A DNA stretch of 14,645 nucleotides from JANXSG01 sp038203935 (lineage in GTDB: Bacteria > Armatimonadota > Chthonomonadetes > Chthonomonadales > Chthonomonadaceae), in the NCBI GenBank assembly GCA_038203935.1, contig JBBRDM010000141.1, forward strand, positions 1 through 14,645, in the 5' to 3' direction. The notes below the pieces were generated by a model that worked only from the letters and a program-made list of their open reading frames with translations, was not told where the DNA came from and searched no databases. The position numbers and the translations under genes were made by a program. This document shows positions 1-7,114 of the stretch, one piece after another (the first letter of the stretch is position 1; every line of letters starts with the position of its first letter).

Positions 1-747
1 GAGATACTCCACTGGCTGAGTCCAGCTTGCCTCACAACTCGCGAAGGCATGTTCATATTTTGCGATAATCACTGCATTATCGTCGGATGCCGCATACTTT
101 GGCTCTGTTCCGAAAAAACCGCGCTGACCTGTTACACTGACTGGCCGACCTATAAGCCGAGCCGCTAATTTGGCTCCATAGCAGCAGTAGTCCATCAATG
201 CGCCTGCGCCATTGATCTCGGGCGTGGTAAGATCACGAATGAAGCTCGGGTGGCATCCGATAGCCACGGGGCCGCTATGCGCACTTCGATAGCGGGTGAA
301 CCGAACTTCGCCGACATCTCCTGCCAGCACGCGCCGCTCCAGCTCCTGCCAGGTGGAGTGCCACGCAGAAGGCCAGTTAATAAGCAGGAGAGTTCCCGCT
401 TTCTCTGCCGCAGCTTTCATCCTCTCTGCGCCTGCGAGCGTGGAAGCCATCGGTTTTTCGCTGATGACATGGATTCCTTTCGCTGCAGCCGCCTCGACAA
501 TACCAGGTCCTTCGCTGTTTCCGCCCGCTGCCTGGACTATATCCAATTCTTCTTTCTCGATCATCTCCTGGTATGAGTTATAGAGCTTTTGAACACCGAA
601 TTCGCTTTTGATTCTTTCCAGAAGTGCGGGCTCGTCATCCCCTGCCGCCACGATCTCGACATTTTCCATCTTTTTCCAGGTCTGCAGCTCGCCCCATACA
701 TGATCGTGAGACATGCATGCAATTCCGATTTTATAAGTTTTACCCAC
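1..747 (-). CDS. Gfo/Idh/MocA family oxidoreductase (C-terminus outside window)
   Basis: The minus-strand frame is open from a GTG at 747 to the left edge, giving 249 residues with no stop seen. Residues 6-20 (KIGIACMSHDHVWGE) take the place of the usual GxGxxG dinucleotide-binding loop. The hallmark Glu-Lys-Pro (EKPMAST) lies at residues 97-103. The GALMDYCCYGAKLAARLIG segment near 182-200 matches the start of the C-terminal alpha/beta dimerisation and substrate domain. Members of this family are cytoplasmic NAD(P)-dependent dehydrogenases or reductases of sugars, inositols and related polyols; the substrate cannot be read from sequence. The GTG start is chosen because AAGGAGAG (756-763) precedes it at suitable spacing. 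The gene follows the alpha-mannosidase by 100 bases on the same strand, which suggests processing of sugars released by that enzyme. About one third of a typical protein of this family is missing beyond the edge. Confidence 0.9.
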   Translation of the reverse strand, partial: MGKTYKIGIACMSHDHVWGELQTWKKMENVEIVAAGDDEPALLERIKSEFGVQKLYNSYQEMIEKEELDIVQAAGGNSEGPGIVEAAAAKGIHVISEKPMASTLAGAERMKAAAEKAGTLLLINWPSAWHSTWQELERRVLAGDVGEVRFTRYRSAHSGPVAIGCHPSFIRDLTTPEINGAGALMDYCCYGAKLAARLIGRPVSVTGQRGFFGTEPKYAASDDNAVIIAKYEHAFASCEASWTQPVEYL

Positions 748-755
748 CGTTTCTT

Positions 756-763
756 CTCTCCTT
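756..763 (-). promoter_or_regulatory. Ribosome binding site for the GTG-started oxidoreductase
   Basis: On the minus strand AAGGAGAG ends 8 bases before GTG at 747. It is a strong Shine-Dalgarno match and decides for the GTG start, since the next in-frame ATG (codon 12) falls inside the nucleotide-binding fold. Confidence 0.7.
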
Positions 764-847
764 AAATAATTTCTGCTTAATAGCAGCGCTGGAATTTCAA
801 TGCCCGTTTATTGCCCCGATTTTTAACCCGGTGTATTGAACCGCAGA

Positions 848-3484
848 TTACAAATCAAATCCAATAGTAATAATCTGTTTTGGTTTGATATTTTCTACCG
901 CCGCATATCCCTCACCATCCATTTTAAGCGGTGACTGAATTTCTTCGTTCAAATTGAGCAATGAAGCTGATTTTGCTTCTGGAAAACGAACCGTAGTAAA
1001 CTCTACTTCGCATTCCGAAATATTGTAGAAACGCACTATCGTCCTGTTCGGCACATCCTCTGCCCGCTTGATAGCAGTCACCACTAAATATTCTGACTCA
1101 ATTTCGATGAACGATTTCGACGATGGAAGAGTTCGCTGATCACCTGATTTTACCGTGGTTTGAACTGATTTCAACGGAGTGTTGAACTGATGGGCCTGCT
1201 GCCACACCTTTGCTTCGAGCCAGTCGCCATCGTGCTTATAAACCGATAGCTCGAACGTATGTTTCCCCAGGCACTGCGCGTCCGGTGTCTCAAACTGCGG
1301 TCCATCACCCCTTCGTGAAAGATATCCGACGCATCTTAACAAAGTGACGGCAAAAAAGCCTGTAACTGATTTGGTATGATTTGTAATTATATGCTCATAT
1401 TCCGGCAGGCCGCTATTTATAACTGAAGTTCCATGAACTTTTTGTAATCCCTCTCTTGTTGTAAACATTCTCGTTGCATCCGTCCATTGTTGCTGAGGAT
1501 GAAAAGGCGCAGCCCCAGTACGCACTGCATCTTTATCAGGTATGCGCTCAATTACATCGAAAGTACTTTCAGAGTAACATTTTGAAGTCATTGGATTTGC
1601 AGTTAAGAATAATAACCGAAGCCTGTGATCTCTGGCATTATTTTCGATATCTACTTTCAAATCTATACGCGGACAATCTTTCCAGTACGTCAATTCGATC
1701 CCGATTGGACATATGCTAGTTTCTGCGCTTCGTTCAGAATTATTTGAAGATGCAGGAATATTCATATCAAATTGGTATTTCACGCGGGCACACACTGCAT
1801 TACTTCTTTTACTTTTTTCATGTGATAGGAGATCTGCAGAAATGATCGTGTGATCATTCAAAGGGCTCCGATGTAAATACTCATCTCCCACTTCCCCGAC
1901 ATCTTCGAACTTGCAAATAGGGAAGAATGGTTTATGGTCTTCATATACTTCATATTGCGGCATCGACTTTTCTGGATGTACTGTGTAGCTTTTGTAGCCA
2001 TTGCGCGGGACATCGTGGGCGATGAATTCAATGGAGTACTCCTGAACCCACTGATCCAATGGAAGTTTCACCGGAGAGAAAACAGCTTTCATTTTAATGG
2101 ATACATCTGTCACAGCGAATGGGATTTCAATTCCGTTCTCATCCAGGATTTTAAAGCCCGGGATCTGTTTACTGTCATCCCTCGGCGGATTACCGCGAGT
2201 TTCAGGGCCAAGCGGGAATTCCAGTTTCGTTTTAACCGGATCGGTGCGCTTCCAGTTCAAGGTGTTGAAAACCACCAGCATCGTGATATCCTGCTGGTTC
2301 GAATCGGCCTCGGCCTCTTTATGAGATGCCGGGAGCGTTACTTGATTTGCGATGTGGCGCGTCGATCGGATGATGAGTTCGTCCGCAATCTGATCTACCT
2401 GTTGGAATCGGGGCATCATCTCAGCATGCACTTGATCGACCGAACAGCCGCATATCGAATCGTGCGGGTGATTCTGCATCAGCAGCTTCCAGGTGTACAG
2501 GAGCATATCATAGGGATATTTGAAATCGCCCGTGAGATGCGCAAAGGCAGAGAGTGGCTCGGCATATTTTTCCAGGAGAATCTGTGAGCGATGATTCGCC
2601 TGTTTCAAGTACATGCGCGTGGATAAAACTCCCGCCAGGCACGAACCGCCGCGGTCATCCCGGAGTTCACCGACTCGCTTTTCAAGAGCTATATTCTTTT
2701 CAGCAACTTCCTGTTTGAGCGCGTCAATGTATTTCGGAAGCGTGGAGTGGACTAACTTATCTGTTTCCGGAAGCCGTTGATTGACAGACGACAGAATAGG
2801 GGAAAGATCCTGCTGCACTTCTAAATGATCGACACCGTTCATCAGGAGCAAATGAGAAATCGCTGACTTTGCGGACATCCGATCTCGAATGCCCTCCGTG
2901 TATTTCAATGCCTCATCGATCTCCGCCGGAAACCGCTGCGCATTGTTGTACCAGAACGCCATGAGCGAAGCAGTAACCTGAGATCCATCCGGCGACTCCC
3001 AGAGGAACTCCATCTTCTGGTCGCCTGAAATCTGACGTCCGCGACCCAGGATAGCGTTATCAATTCCAAAGCCTCTGAAAATCTGCGGCATCTGAGAGAG
3101 ATTTCCGAACTGATCTGGCAGATAACCGAGTTTCATACAAGCTCCGAACTCTTTTGCAATCCGATGACCCGCAAGCAGGCTTCTTATAGTCGATTCACCG
3201 CTCGTCAGAAACTCATCGTTTAGCTGGTACCACGGTCCTATCGTAATCCTGCCTGCCCGGATGTGTGCAGTAAGCCGATCGCGATTTTGTGGTTTGATGG
3301 CGAGGTAGTCTTCGAGGACAATAGTCTGGGCATCAAGATTAAAATATTTAAACTCTGGATCACGATCCAGCAGATCGAGCAGGTTATCGATAAGGTCGAC
3401 AAGCCGCATCCGGAACTGTTGAAAAGTGAGGTACCATTCGCGATCCCAGTGGGTATGTGAAACGACGTGCATTGTATGTGCCAT
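848..3484 (-). CDS. Alpha-mannosidase, glycoside hydrolase family 38
   Basis: An 878-residue zinc-dependent retaining glycosidase of family GH38, expected to cleave alpha-mannosidic linkages in the cytoplasm (no signal peptide). HTHWDREW at residues 10-17 supplies the first zinc ligands (His12, Asp14, by analogy with Golgi mannosidase II). LPDQFG at 122-127 carries the expected catalytic nucleophile and zinc ligand Asp124. NHPHDSICG at 338-346 supplies the last zinc-binding His (341). The helical middle domain follows, then long beta-sandwich C-terminal regions. The length and the NHPHDSICG motif resemble the bacterial mannosylglycerate hydrolase/MngB-like branch, but the exact substrate is not determinable. 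The ATG at 3484 is preceded by GAGAGG about five bases upstream; an ATG four codons later is also possible. It lies upstream of the oxidoreductase on the same strand and is divergent from the DUF58 gene. Confidence 0.94.
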   Translation of the reverse strand: MAHTMHVVSHTHWDREWYLTFQQFRMRLVDLIDNLLDLLDRDPEFKYFNLDAQTIVLEDYLAIKPQNRDRLTAHIRAGRITIGPWYQLNDEFLTSGESTIRSLLAGHRIAKEFGACMKLGYLPDQFGNLSQMPQIFRGFGIDNAILGRGRQISGDQKMEFLWESPDGSQVTASLMAFWYNNAQRFPAEIDEALKYTEGIRDRMSAKSAISHLLLMNGVDHLEVQQDLSPILSSVNQRLPETDKLVHSTLPKYIDALKQEVAEKNIALEKRVGELRDDRGGSCLAGVLSTRMYLKQANHRSQILLEKYAEPLSAFAHLTGDFKYPYDMLLYTWKLLMQNHPHDSICGCSVDQVHAEMMPRFQQVDQIADELIIRSTRHIANQVTLPASHKEAEADSNQQDITMLVVFNTLNWKRTDPVKTKLEFPLGPETRGNPPRDDSKQIPGFKILDENGIEIPFAVTDVSIKMKAVFSPVKLPLDQWVQEYSIEFIAHDVPRNGYKSYTVHPEKSMPQYEVYEDHKPFFPICKFEDVGEVGDEYLHRSPLNDHTIISADLLSHEKSKRSNAVCARVKYQFDMNIPASSNNSERSAETSICPIGIELTYWKDCPRIDLKVDIENNARDHRLRLLFLTANPMTSKCYSESTFDVIERIPDKDAVRTGAAPFHPQQQWTDATRMFTTREGLQKVHGTSVINSGLPEYEHIITNHTKSVTGFFAVTLLRCVGYLSRRGDGPQFETPDAQCLGKHTFELSVYKHDGDWLEAKVWQQAHQFNTPLKSVQTTVKSGDQRTLPSSKSFIEIESEYLVVTAIKRAEDVPNRTIVRFYNISECEVEFTTVRFPEAKSASLLNLNEEIQSPLKMDGEGYAAVENIKPKQIITIGFDL

Positions 3485-3545
3485 AACTGCCTCTCAGATT
3501 CGAACGCTTCCGCGTAAGAAATTCTCGCAAACAATAGAACTGTGC

Positions 3546-3557
3546 TTGGTATGCCAA
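3546..3557. promoter_or_regulatory. Imperfect palindrome in the mannosidase/DUF58 divergent region
   Basis: TTGGTATGCCAA reads nearly the same on both strands (TTGG and CCAA arms, two mismatched centre positions). It lies seven bases upstream of the TATAAT at 3564 and between the two divergent genes, where an operator for a sugar-responsive repressor would be expected. This is an inference from symmetry and position only; chance is a real possibility at this length. Confidence 0.3.
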
Positions 3558-3563
3558 TCTAGG

Positions 3564-3569
3564 TATAAT
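3564..3569 (+). promoter_or_regulatory. Candidate -10 element for the DUF58 gene
   Basis: A perfect TATAAT lies 52 bases upstream of ATG 3622. No convincing -35 hexamer sits 16-18 bases upstream (TGTGCT at 3541-3546 is poor). The hexamer shares its last two bases with the upstream ATG at 3568, so if it is a real -10 box the message would start near 3576 and that ATG could not be used. Confidence 0.4.
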
Positions 3570-3621
3570 GAGCCATAGTTCCACAATCGCCGTAAAATTA
3601 CCTGCTGATCCGTACTTTAAA

Positions 3622-4584
3622 ATGACAAGCCTCAAACCTGAATTTCTGAATAGATTTGCGAATCTGCATATTGCTGTCAAGACGCTGGCGGATGGAATAT
3701 ATGCCGGTTCGTACCGGTCACCATTTCAGGATTCGAGCGCTGAGTTTTCAGACTATCGTGCTTATGTTCCGGGGGATGATATCCGAATGATGGACTGGCG
3801 AGCAAGCGCGAAATCGGATCGGGACTACGTCCGTCTCTCCCTCCAGGAGAAAGACCGAAGCTGCCTGCTAGTATTGGATGCCAGTGCATCGATGGCGTAC
3901 CGGGGAGCTGAAAAACAAAAGGTCTTGATTCGTCGGGGATGGAAATGGGTTCAAAAAACAAGTGTAGTAGATGAAGAAGTCCAGAGTGCTCTTCGCCAGT
4001 CCAAATTTGAGTATGGGAGTCTTGTGGCGGGCGTACTGGGGTATCTCATCATCCATCGTGGAGATCGTGTCGGCGTGGCTTTGGTCTCGGATTCATTAGG
4101 ATACTATCAAGCGCCTGCACGCGGTACGCAGCGACTTTATACCATTATTAATCAAATGGAAGCGCAGCAGCCGAAGGGGAAGACGGAATTGCCTGCGGCG
4201 CTGAAAAAGCTGGGTATTTCGTGCAAAGAAAAAGGCTTATTGATTGTGGTTTCAGATTTGATCACCGACATGGATGAGCTTTTCAGATCGCTGCAGAGTT
4301 TTTTATCGAGGAAATTCACAGTCGTACTCATCCATATACTGACTCCTGAAGAGCTGCACCTTACAGGATTTAATGAGTATATGGAGTTTATGGATCCAGA
4401 GTCCACCGCTCGGATAACGACAAATCTGGGGGATATCGGAGAGGACTACCGAGATGAAATGTCCGCCTGGCTTCACTCTATTCAGACGAATGCCAGGCGG
4501 CTCGGAATTTCTTACTCGCTCATATCAACTGGATTATCGCCGGATGCAGCGATTAAGCAGCTTGTGTTGCGAATCAATCACTGA
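3622..4584 (+). CDS. DUF58 domain protein (von Willebrand factor A-like)
   Basis: A 320-residue DUF58 family protein. From ATG 3622 the N-terminus (MTSLKPEFLNRFANL) aligns with the usual family beginning. The signature YVPGDDIRMMDWRASAKSDR follows at about residues 48-67, and a MIDAS-type metal-binding motif DASASM at 86-91. The C-terminal half (HILTPEELHL, then DPESTARITTNLGDIGEDY) matches the second half of the family. DUF58 proteins often accompany MoxR AAA+ ATPases, and a role as chaperone partner or scaffold is assumed; the biochemical function is unknown. No MoxR gene is next to it here. About 25-30 residues after DASASM (VLIRRGWKWVQKTSVVDE onward) look like an insertion relative to common members. 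An in-frame ATG at 3568 would add 18 residues, but it overlaps a TATAAT hexamer and neither start has a good Shine-Dalgarno. The gene ends 12 bases from the convergent lexA stop. Confidence 0.9.
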   Translation: MTSLKPEFLNRFANLHIAVKTLADGIYAGSYRSPFQDSSAEFSDYRAYVPGDDIRMMDWRASAKSDRDYVRLSLQEKDRSCLLVLDASASMAYRGAEKQKVLIRRGWKWVQKTSVVDEEVQSALRQSKFEYGSLVAGVLGYLIIHRGDRVGVALVSDSLGYYQAPARGTQRLYTIINQMEAQQPKGKTELPAALKKLGISCKEKGLLIVVSDLITDMDELFRSLQSFLSRKFTVVLIHILTPEELHLTGFNEYMEFMDPESTARITTNLGDIGEDYRDEMSAWLHSIQTNARRLGISYSLISTGLSPDAAIKQLVLRINH

Positions 4585-4596
4585 ACTTCGCCAAAA

Positions 4597-5238
4597 TTAA
4601 AATATCTTGTATCCGCGACTGTAATCACGTACGAGCCCGATTACTTTTCCGATAATACGGCTGTCTTCTCGCCGGATGTCGATTGGCTCATAATTGGCAT
4701 TTGCTGGCAGAAGCCTCACACCGTTGGGTGTGAACATAATGTTTTTAACCGTAGCCTCATCACCCAGCATACAGGCGACCATATCTCCATTTTCGGCATT
4801 CACCTGGGGCTTAATAATTACCAGATCGTTTGGCATAATATGGGCATCGATCATAGAATCACCTTTAACACGCAGTGCAAACGCGCCGTTTACATTGTGC
4901 AGCATTTCGGGAGGAACAGGAACCTGAGATTCCACGTTCTGTGTGGCGAGTATGGGAATACCAGCAGCAATAGTACCTACGAGCGGAACGAAAGAGGCGT
5001 AGCGGGTGGGGGCAGTAGCGCCTGTTCGGCCAACAACGGTAATGGATCGGGAAGTGCTGGCACGTTTGATAAATCCTTTGCGCTCTAAGGCATCAAGATG
5101 AACGGTGACGCCCCGCAGACTGGATATATTGAATGAATTTCCGATCTCCCGAATACTCGGCGGATAACCCATATCGTTTACGTAGTCTACAATGAAGTTC
5201 AGTATGAGCTCCTGTTTTTCCGTTAGTCCGCGAGTCAT
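4597..5238 (-). CDS. lexA: LexA, SOS-response transcriptional repressor/self-cleaving protease
   Basis: A 213-residue LexA of normal length. Residues 1-60 form the winged helix (YPPSIREIGNSFNISSLRG, then VTVHLDALERKGFIKR). The scissile Ala92-Gly93 lies in VGTIAAGIP, the catalytic serine is Ser128 in GDSMIDAHIMPNDLVII, and the catalytic lysine is Lys165 in EATVKN. On RecA-filament contact such proteins cleave themselves and release DNA-repair genes. The start at ATG 5238 is chosen over a further upstream frame extension (to 5355) because GAGGGAGGG sits eight bases before it, the protein then begins with the usual LTEKQ segment, and a sigma-70 promoter lies inside the extension. The recognition-helix sequence SLRGVTVHLDAL differs from both the E. 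coli and Bacillus versions, so the operator sequence cannot be assumed. It is divergent from the glycosyltransferase gene. Confidence 0.97.
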   Translation of the reverse strand: MTRGLTEKQELILNFIVDYVNDMGYPPSIREIGNSFNISSLRGVTVHLDALERKGFIKRASTSRSITVVGRTGATAPTRYASFVPLVGTIAAGIPILATQNVESQVPVPPEMLHNVNGAFALRVKGDSMIDAHIMPNDLVIIKPQVNAENGDMVACMLGDEATVKNIMFTPNGVRLLPANANYEPIDIRREDSRIIGKVIGLVRDYSRGYKIF

Positions 5239-5246
5239 CGATTTTA

Positions 5247-5255
5247 CCCTCCCTC
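5247..5255 (-). promoter_or_regulatory. Ribosome binding site that fixes the lexA start
   Basis: On the minus strand GAGGGAGGG ends eight bases before ATG 5238. This purine run supports the 213-residue LexA rather than a 252-residue read-through from 5355. Confidence 0.75.
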
Positions 5256-5280
5256 GATATTTTAATACGCAATACTGTCT

Positions 5281-5310
5281 ACTATACACCCCAGAGTATA
5301 TAGATGTCAA
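5281..5310 (-). promoter_or_regulatory. lexA sigma-70-type promoter
   Basis: On the minus strand TTGACA (5305-5310) is followed, after 18 bases, by TATAGT (5281-5286), a 6/6 and 5/6 match to consensus. Transcription would start near 5274, about 36 bases before the lexA ATG. An inverted repeat, TATAC-N8-GTATA (5283-5300), lies across the spacer and -10 box, where binding of a repressor would block RNA polymerase. Confidence 0.65.
5283..5300. promoter_or_regulatory. Candidate LexA operator in the lexA promoter
   Basis: Perfect 5-base inverted repeat TATAC/GTATA separated by eight bases, overlapping the lexA -10 box and spacer. The half-site spacing equals that of the E. coli SOS box (CTGT-N8-ACAG), but the half-site sequence differs. 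Autorepression of lexA is general in this family; assigning this element as the operator is inference. Confidence 0.35.
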
Positions 5311-5368
5311 GTGCTTTTTTCTGAAATCAGCGACTATTTTTTGGAGGGCGGTCACTTTTTTAAAAATA

Positions 5369-5416
5369 ATACACGTATATTTTTATATACCTGTATTTGG
5401 ACCCTCGATACGGTAT
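5369..5416. promoter_or_regulatory. Three tandem ATAC/GTAT palindromes upstream of the glycosyltransferase promoter
   Basis: ATAC-AC-GTAT at 5369-5378, ATAC-CT-GTAT at 5387-5396 and ATAC-G-GTAT at 5408-5416 follow each other at about 18- and 20-base centre spacing. The last ends four bases before the -35 hexamer at 5421. Between the first two, GTATAT-TTTT-ATATAC (5375-5390) makes a longer palindrome of opposite sense. Such an array suggests protein binding sites, with LexA itself or another regulator as candidates. The region is AT-rich, which raises the chance of accidental symmetry. Confidence 0.35.
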
Positions 5417-5420
5417 TTAT

Positions 5421-5449
5421 TTGACAAAGAGAGGGATGCAAGATATAAT
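5421..5449 (+). promoter_or_regulatory. Perfect-consensus sigma-70 promoter for the glycosyltransferase operon
   Basis: TTGACA (5421-5426), a 17-base spacer and TATAAT (5444-5449) match the housekeeping consensus at all twelve positions. Transcription would begin near 5456, leaving about 30 bases of leader before the TTG start at 5488. A promoter this good is usually either strongly expressed or held down by a repressor; the palindromes immediately upstream fit the second idea. Confidence 0.85.
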
Positions 5450-5475
5450 ACTTTCATTCGGCATCGCTAGAAATC

Positions 5476-5480
5476 AAGGA
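5476..5480 (+). promoter_or_regulatory. Ribosome binding site for the TTG-started glycosyltransferase
   Basis: AAGGA with a seven-base spacer to TTG 5488. It supports a TTG start just downstream of the predicted transcript start; no ATG lies in frame before the catalytic fold. Confidence 0.7.
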
Positions 5481-5487
5481 TAGTATA

Positions 5488-6306
5488 TTGAGCCAAAGCC
5501 CATCTCCTGAAGAAGATAGTTTGTTATCCAGCCAATCACGCCTTAAAACGTCAACCGCATCACCTCTGCTCTCTATTGTGGTGCCTGCGTACAATGAAGA
5601 GATACGACTTGGGGCTTCTCTGGAACGAATGATTGCCTTTTTCAACGAACAGCCGTATCCTTATGAAATTCTCGTGGTTGATGATGGAAGCAGCGATGGT
5701 ACCGCACAAGTCGTTACCGAGATGGCTGAATCAAGCCCGAATTTAAAACTGCTTACTTATCAGCCGAACAAAGGTAAGGGTCATGCTGTTCGATATGGCA
5801 TGCTTCGAGCAGTGGGAGAGCGTGTACTATTTTGTGATGCAGATCTCGCGACGCCGATCGAGGAGATCGACAAACTGATAGCAGTACTTGATAACGGTGC
5901 TGATGTCGCGATTGGTTCTCGTGATGTTCCGGGCTCACAGTTAATAAAGCGACAGTCCGCTATTCGTGAATTGGGCGGCCGCCTTATCAATAAGTGGGTG
6001 CAGTTATTCGCAGTTCCTGGAATACACGATACACAGTGCGGATTTAAGCTGTTTACCAGGGCAGCGTCACAGTCGATATTCCGAGTATGCCGTCTCGATA
6101 ATTTTGCGTTCGACGTCGAAGTGCTATTTATAGCTATCAGACATTTTGGGCTGCGGGTGGTCGAAGTACCAATCCGATGGGCCCATCAGGAGGGATCGAA
6201 AGTGCGGCCTCTGCGTGATGGATGGCGCACCGTCACCTCGGTTCTTAAAATTCGATTCACCAGATATTTGCCTGTATCCAAAGCCGCTGAGATGCGCCTC
6301 AGATGA
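5488..6306 (+). CDS. Family-2 glycosyltransferase, dolichyl/polyprenyl-phosphate glucosyltransferase-like
   Basis: A 272-residue GT-A fold glycosyltransferase. LLSIVVPAYNEEIRLGASL (residues 27-45) opens the nucleotide-sugar fold. VVDDGSSDGT (63-72) binds the nucleotide, and the DAD metal-binding triad is at 117-119. DTQCGFKLFTRAA (181-193) and the C-terminal RDGWRTVTSVLKIR segment (243-256) are typical of the ALG5/DPM1-like branch, which transfers a hexose from a nucleotide sugar to a polyprenyl phosphate at the inner membrane face. No C-terminal membrane helices are visible, so it probably attaches peripherally. The donor and acceptor are inferred from family resemblance. TTG is the start (see the AAGGA at 5476). 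The stop overlaps the next gene's start by four bases (ATGA), so the two are translationally coupled. Confidence 0.9.
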   Translation: MSQSPSPEEDSLLSSQSRLKTSTASPLLSIVVPAYNEEIRLGASLERMIAFFNEQPYPYEILVVDDGSSDGTAQVVTEMAESSPNLKLLTYQPNKGKGHAVRYGMLRAVGERVLFCDADLATPIEEIDKLIAVLDNGADVAIGSRDVPGSQLIKRQSAIRELGGRLINKWVQLFAVPGIHDTQCGFKLFTRAASQSIFRVCRLDNFAFDVEVLFIAIRHFGLRVVEVPIRWAHQEGSKVRPLRDGWRTVTSVLKIRFTRYLPVSKAAEMRLR

Positions 6307-7055
6307 ATGCTGCTGAGTATGAGCGCATGTACCGCCTGGAAGATTCCTACTGGTGGTTTGTTGGTCGATTAAGGCTGGTTCAGGATCTGATGAAGAGTTT
6401 CTATGGCGTACCGAATTCTGGAGACGCTTCTCTGAATATCCTCGACATTGGGTGCGGAACCGGCGCGATGTCGCAGCGCATAAGCCCCTGGGGGAATGTG
6501 GTTTCCGCAGATTTTTCACCTCTCGCCCTGCAGTTTTCACGCCGCAGGGGCCTCAGTCATCTCATTGGCGCCGATGCCATGCATCTGCCCTGCGGCTCGA
6601 ACAAGTTCGATACCCTCATTGCGATGGATATGCTGGAGCACCTGCCGGACGATGCGGCCGCTTTGCGCGAGTTTTACCGCGTGCTTAAGCCTGGCGGGAA
6701 AGTTATTGCCACCGTTCCGGCAAACCCCCGGCTGTGGAGTGAGCACGACGATGCGCTGATGCATTTTCGGCGGTATCAGAAACAGGAAGTTCATGATCGA
6801 TTCACCGAAGCAGGTTTCGCCATCGATAATCTCTCCTACAGCATGACTCTGCTCTATCCCGTGGTTTTTCTGCAGCGCAAGATGAATGCTAACCGTCCGC
6901 ATCATAATCCTCCGCAAGCCGCACTGCCACATGTTCCTGCTCCTATCAACTCTCTGCTCACCGGAATCATCACTCTAGAAAATCATCTCGCTGCGCATAT
7001 TCACTTTCCTTTTGGTGTCACCTTGCTCTGCACTGCAACGAAGCCGACAACATAA
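6303..7055 (+). CDS. Class I SAM-dependent methyltransferase
   Basis: A 250-residue Rossmann-type methyltransferase of the Methyltransf_11 group. The aromatic SYWWF (15-19) precedes motif I, NILDIGCGTGAM (45-56), which binds S-adenosylmethionine. SADFSP (68-73) is the acidic-residue motif, DMLEHLPDD (109-117) corresponds to motif IV, and LREFYRVLKPGGKVIATVP (121-139) is the post-II/III strand. RRYQKQEVHDRFTEAGF (156-172) is common in small-molecule or lipid-linked sugar methyltransferases. The substrate is unknown. Its ATGA overlap with the glycosyltransferase suggests the two act on the same glycolipid or glycan. No good ribosome binding site of its own is visible, consistent with coupling. 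Confidence 0.9.
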   Translation: MNAAEYERMYRLEDSYWWFVGRLRLVQDLMKSFYGVPNSGDASLNILDIGCGTGAMSQRISPWGNVVSADFSPLALQFSRRRGLSHLIGADAMHLPCGSNKFDTLIAMDMLEHLPDDAAALREFYRVLKPGGKVIATVPANPRLWSEHDDALMHFRRYQKQEVHDRFTEAGFAIDNLSYSMTLLYPVVFLQRKMNANRPHHNPPQAALPHVPAPINSLLTGIITLENHLAAHIHFPFGVTLLCTATKPTT

Positions 7056-7100
7056 TAGTTCGTTTTGCATGATCTATCTTTTTTAATACCGCTTAGTAGA

Positions 7101-7107
7101 AAAAGGA
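7101..7107 (+). promoter_or_regulatory. Ribosome binding site for the TTG-started EVE-like gene
   Basis: AAAAGGA with a seven-base spacer to TTG 7115. It is the best Shine-Dalgarno in the 59-base gap after the methyltransferase gene and decides for the TTG start. Confidence 0.65.
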
Positions 7108-7114
7108 TCTCATC

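Noticed and set aside
340..430. Suspected frameshift in the oxidoreductase
   Set aside because: Rechecking the reverse complement gives a continuous frame (LLLINWPSAWHSTWQELE), so the gene is intact within the window.
250..583. Two overlapping plus-strand open frames near the left edge
   Set aside because: They are antisense to the oxidoreductase, whose EKP motif and domain pattern are clear.
1934..2587. A 217-codon open frame on the plus strand, antisense to the mannosidase
   Set aside because: It lies wholly inside a clearly functional GH38 gene, resembles no known protein, and has no convincing ribosome site; it is a byproduct of the opposite-strand codons.
4585..4596. Bidirectional terminator between the DUF58 gene and lexA
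   Set aside because: The 12-base gap and adjacent codons show no GC-rich inverted repeat.
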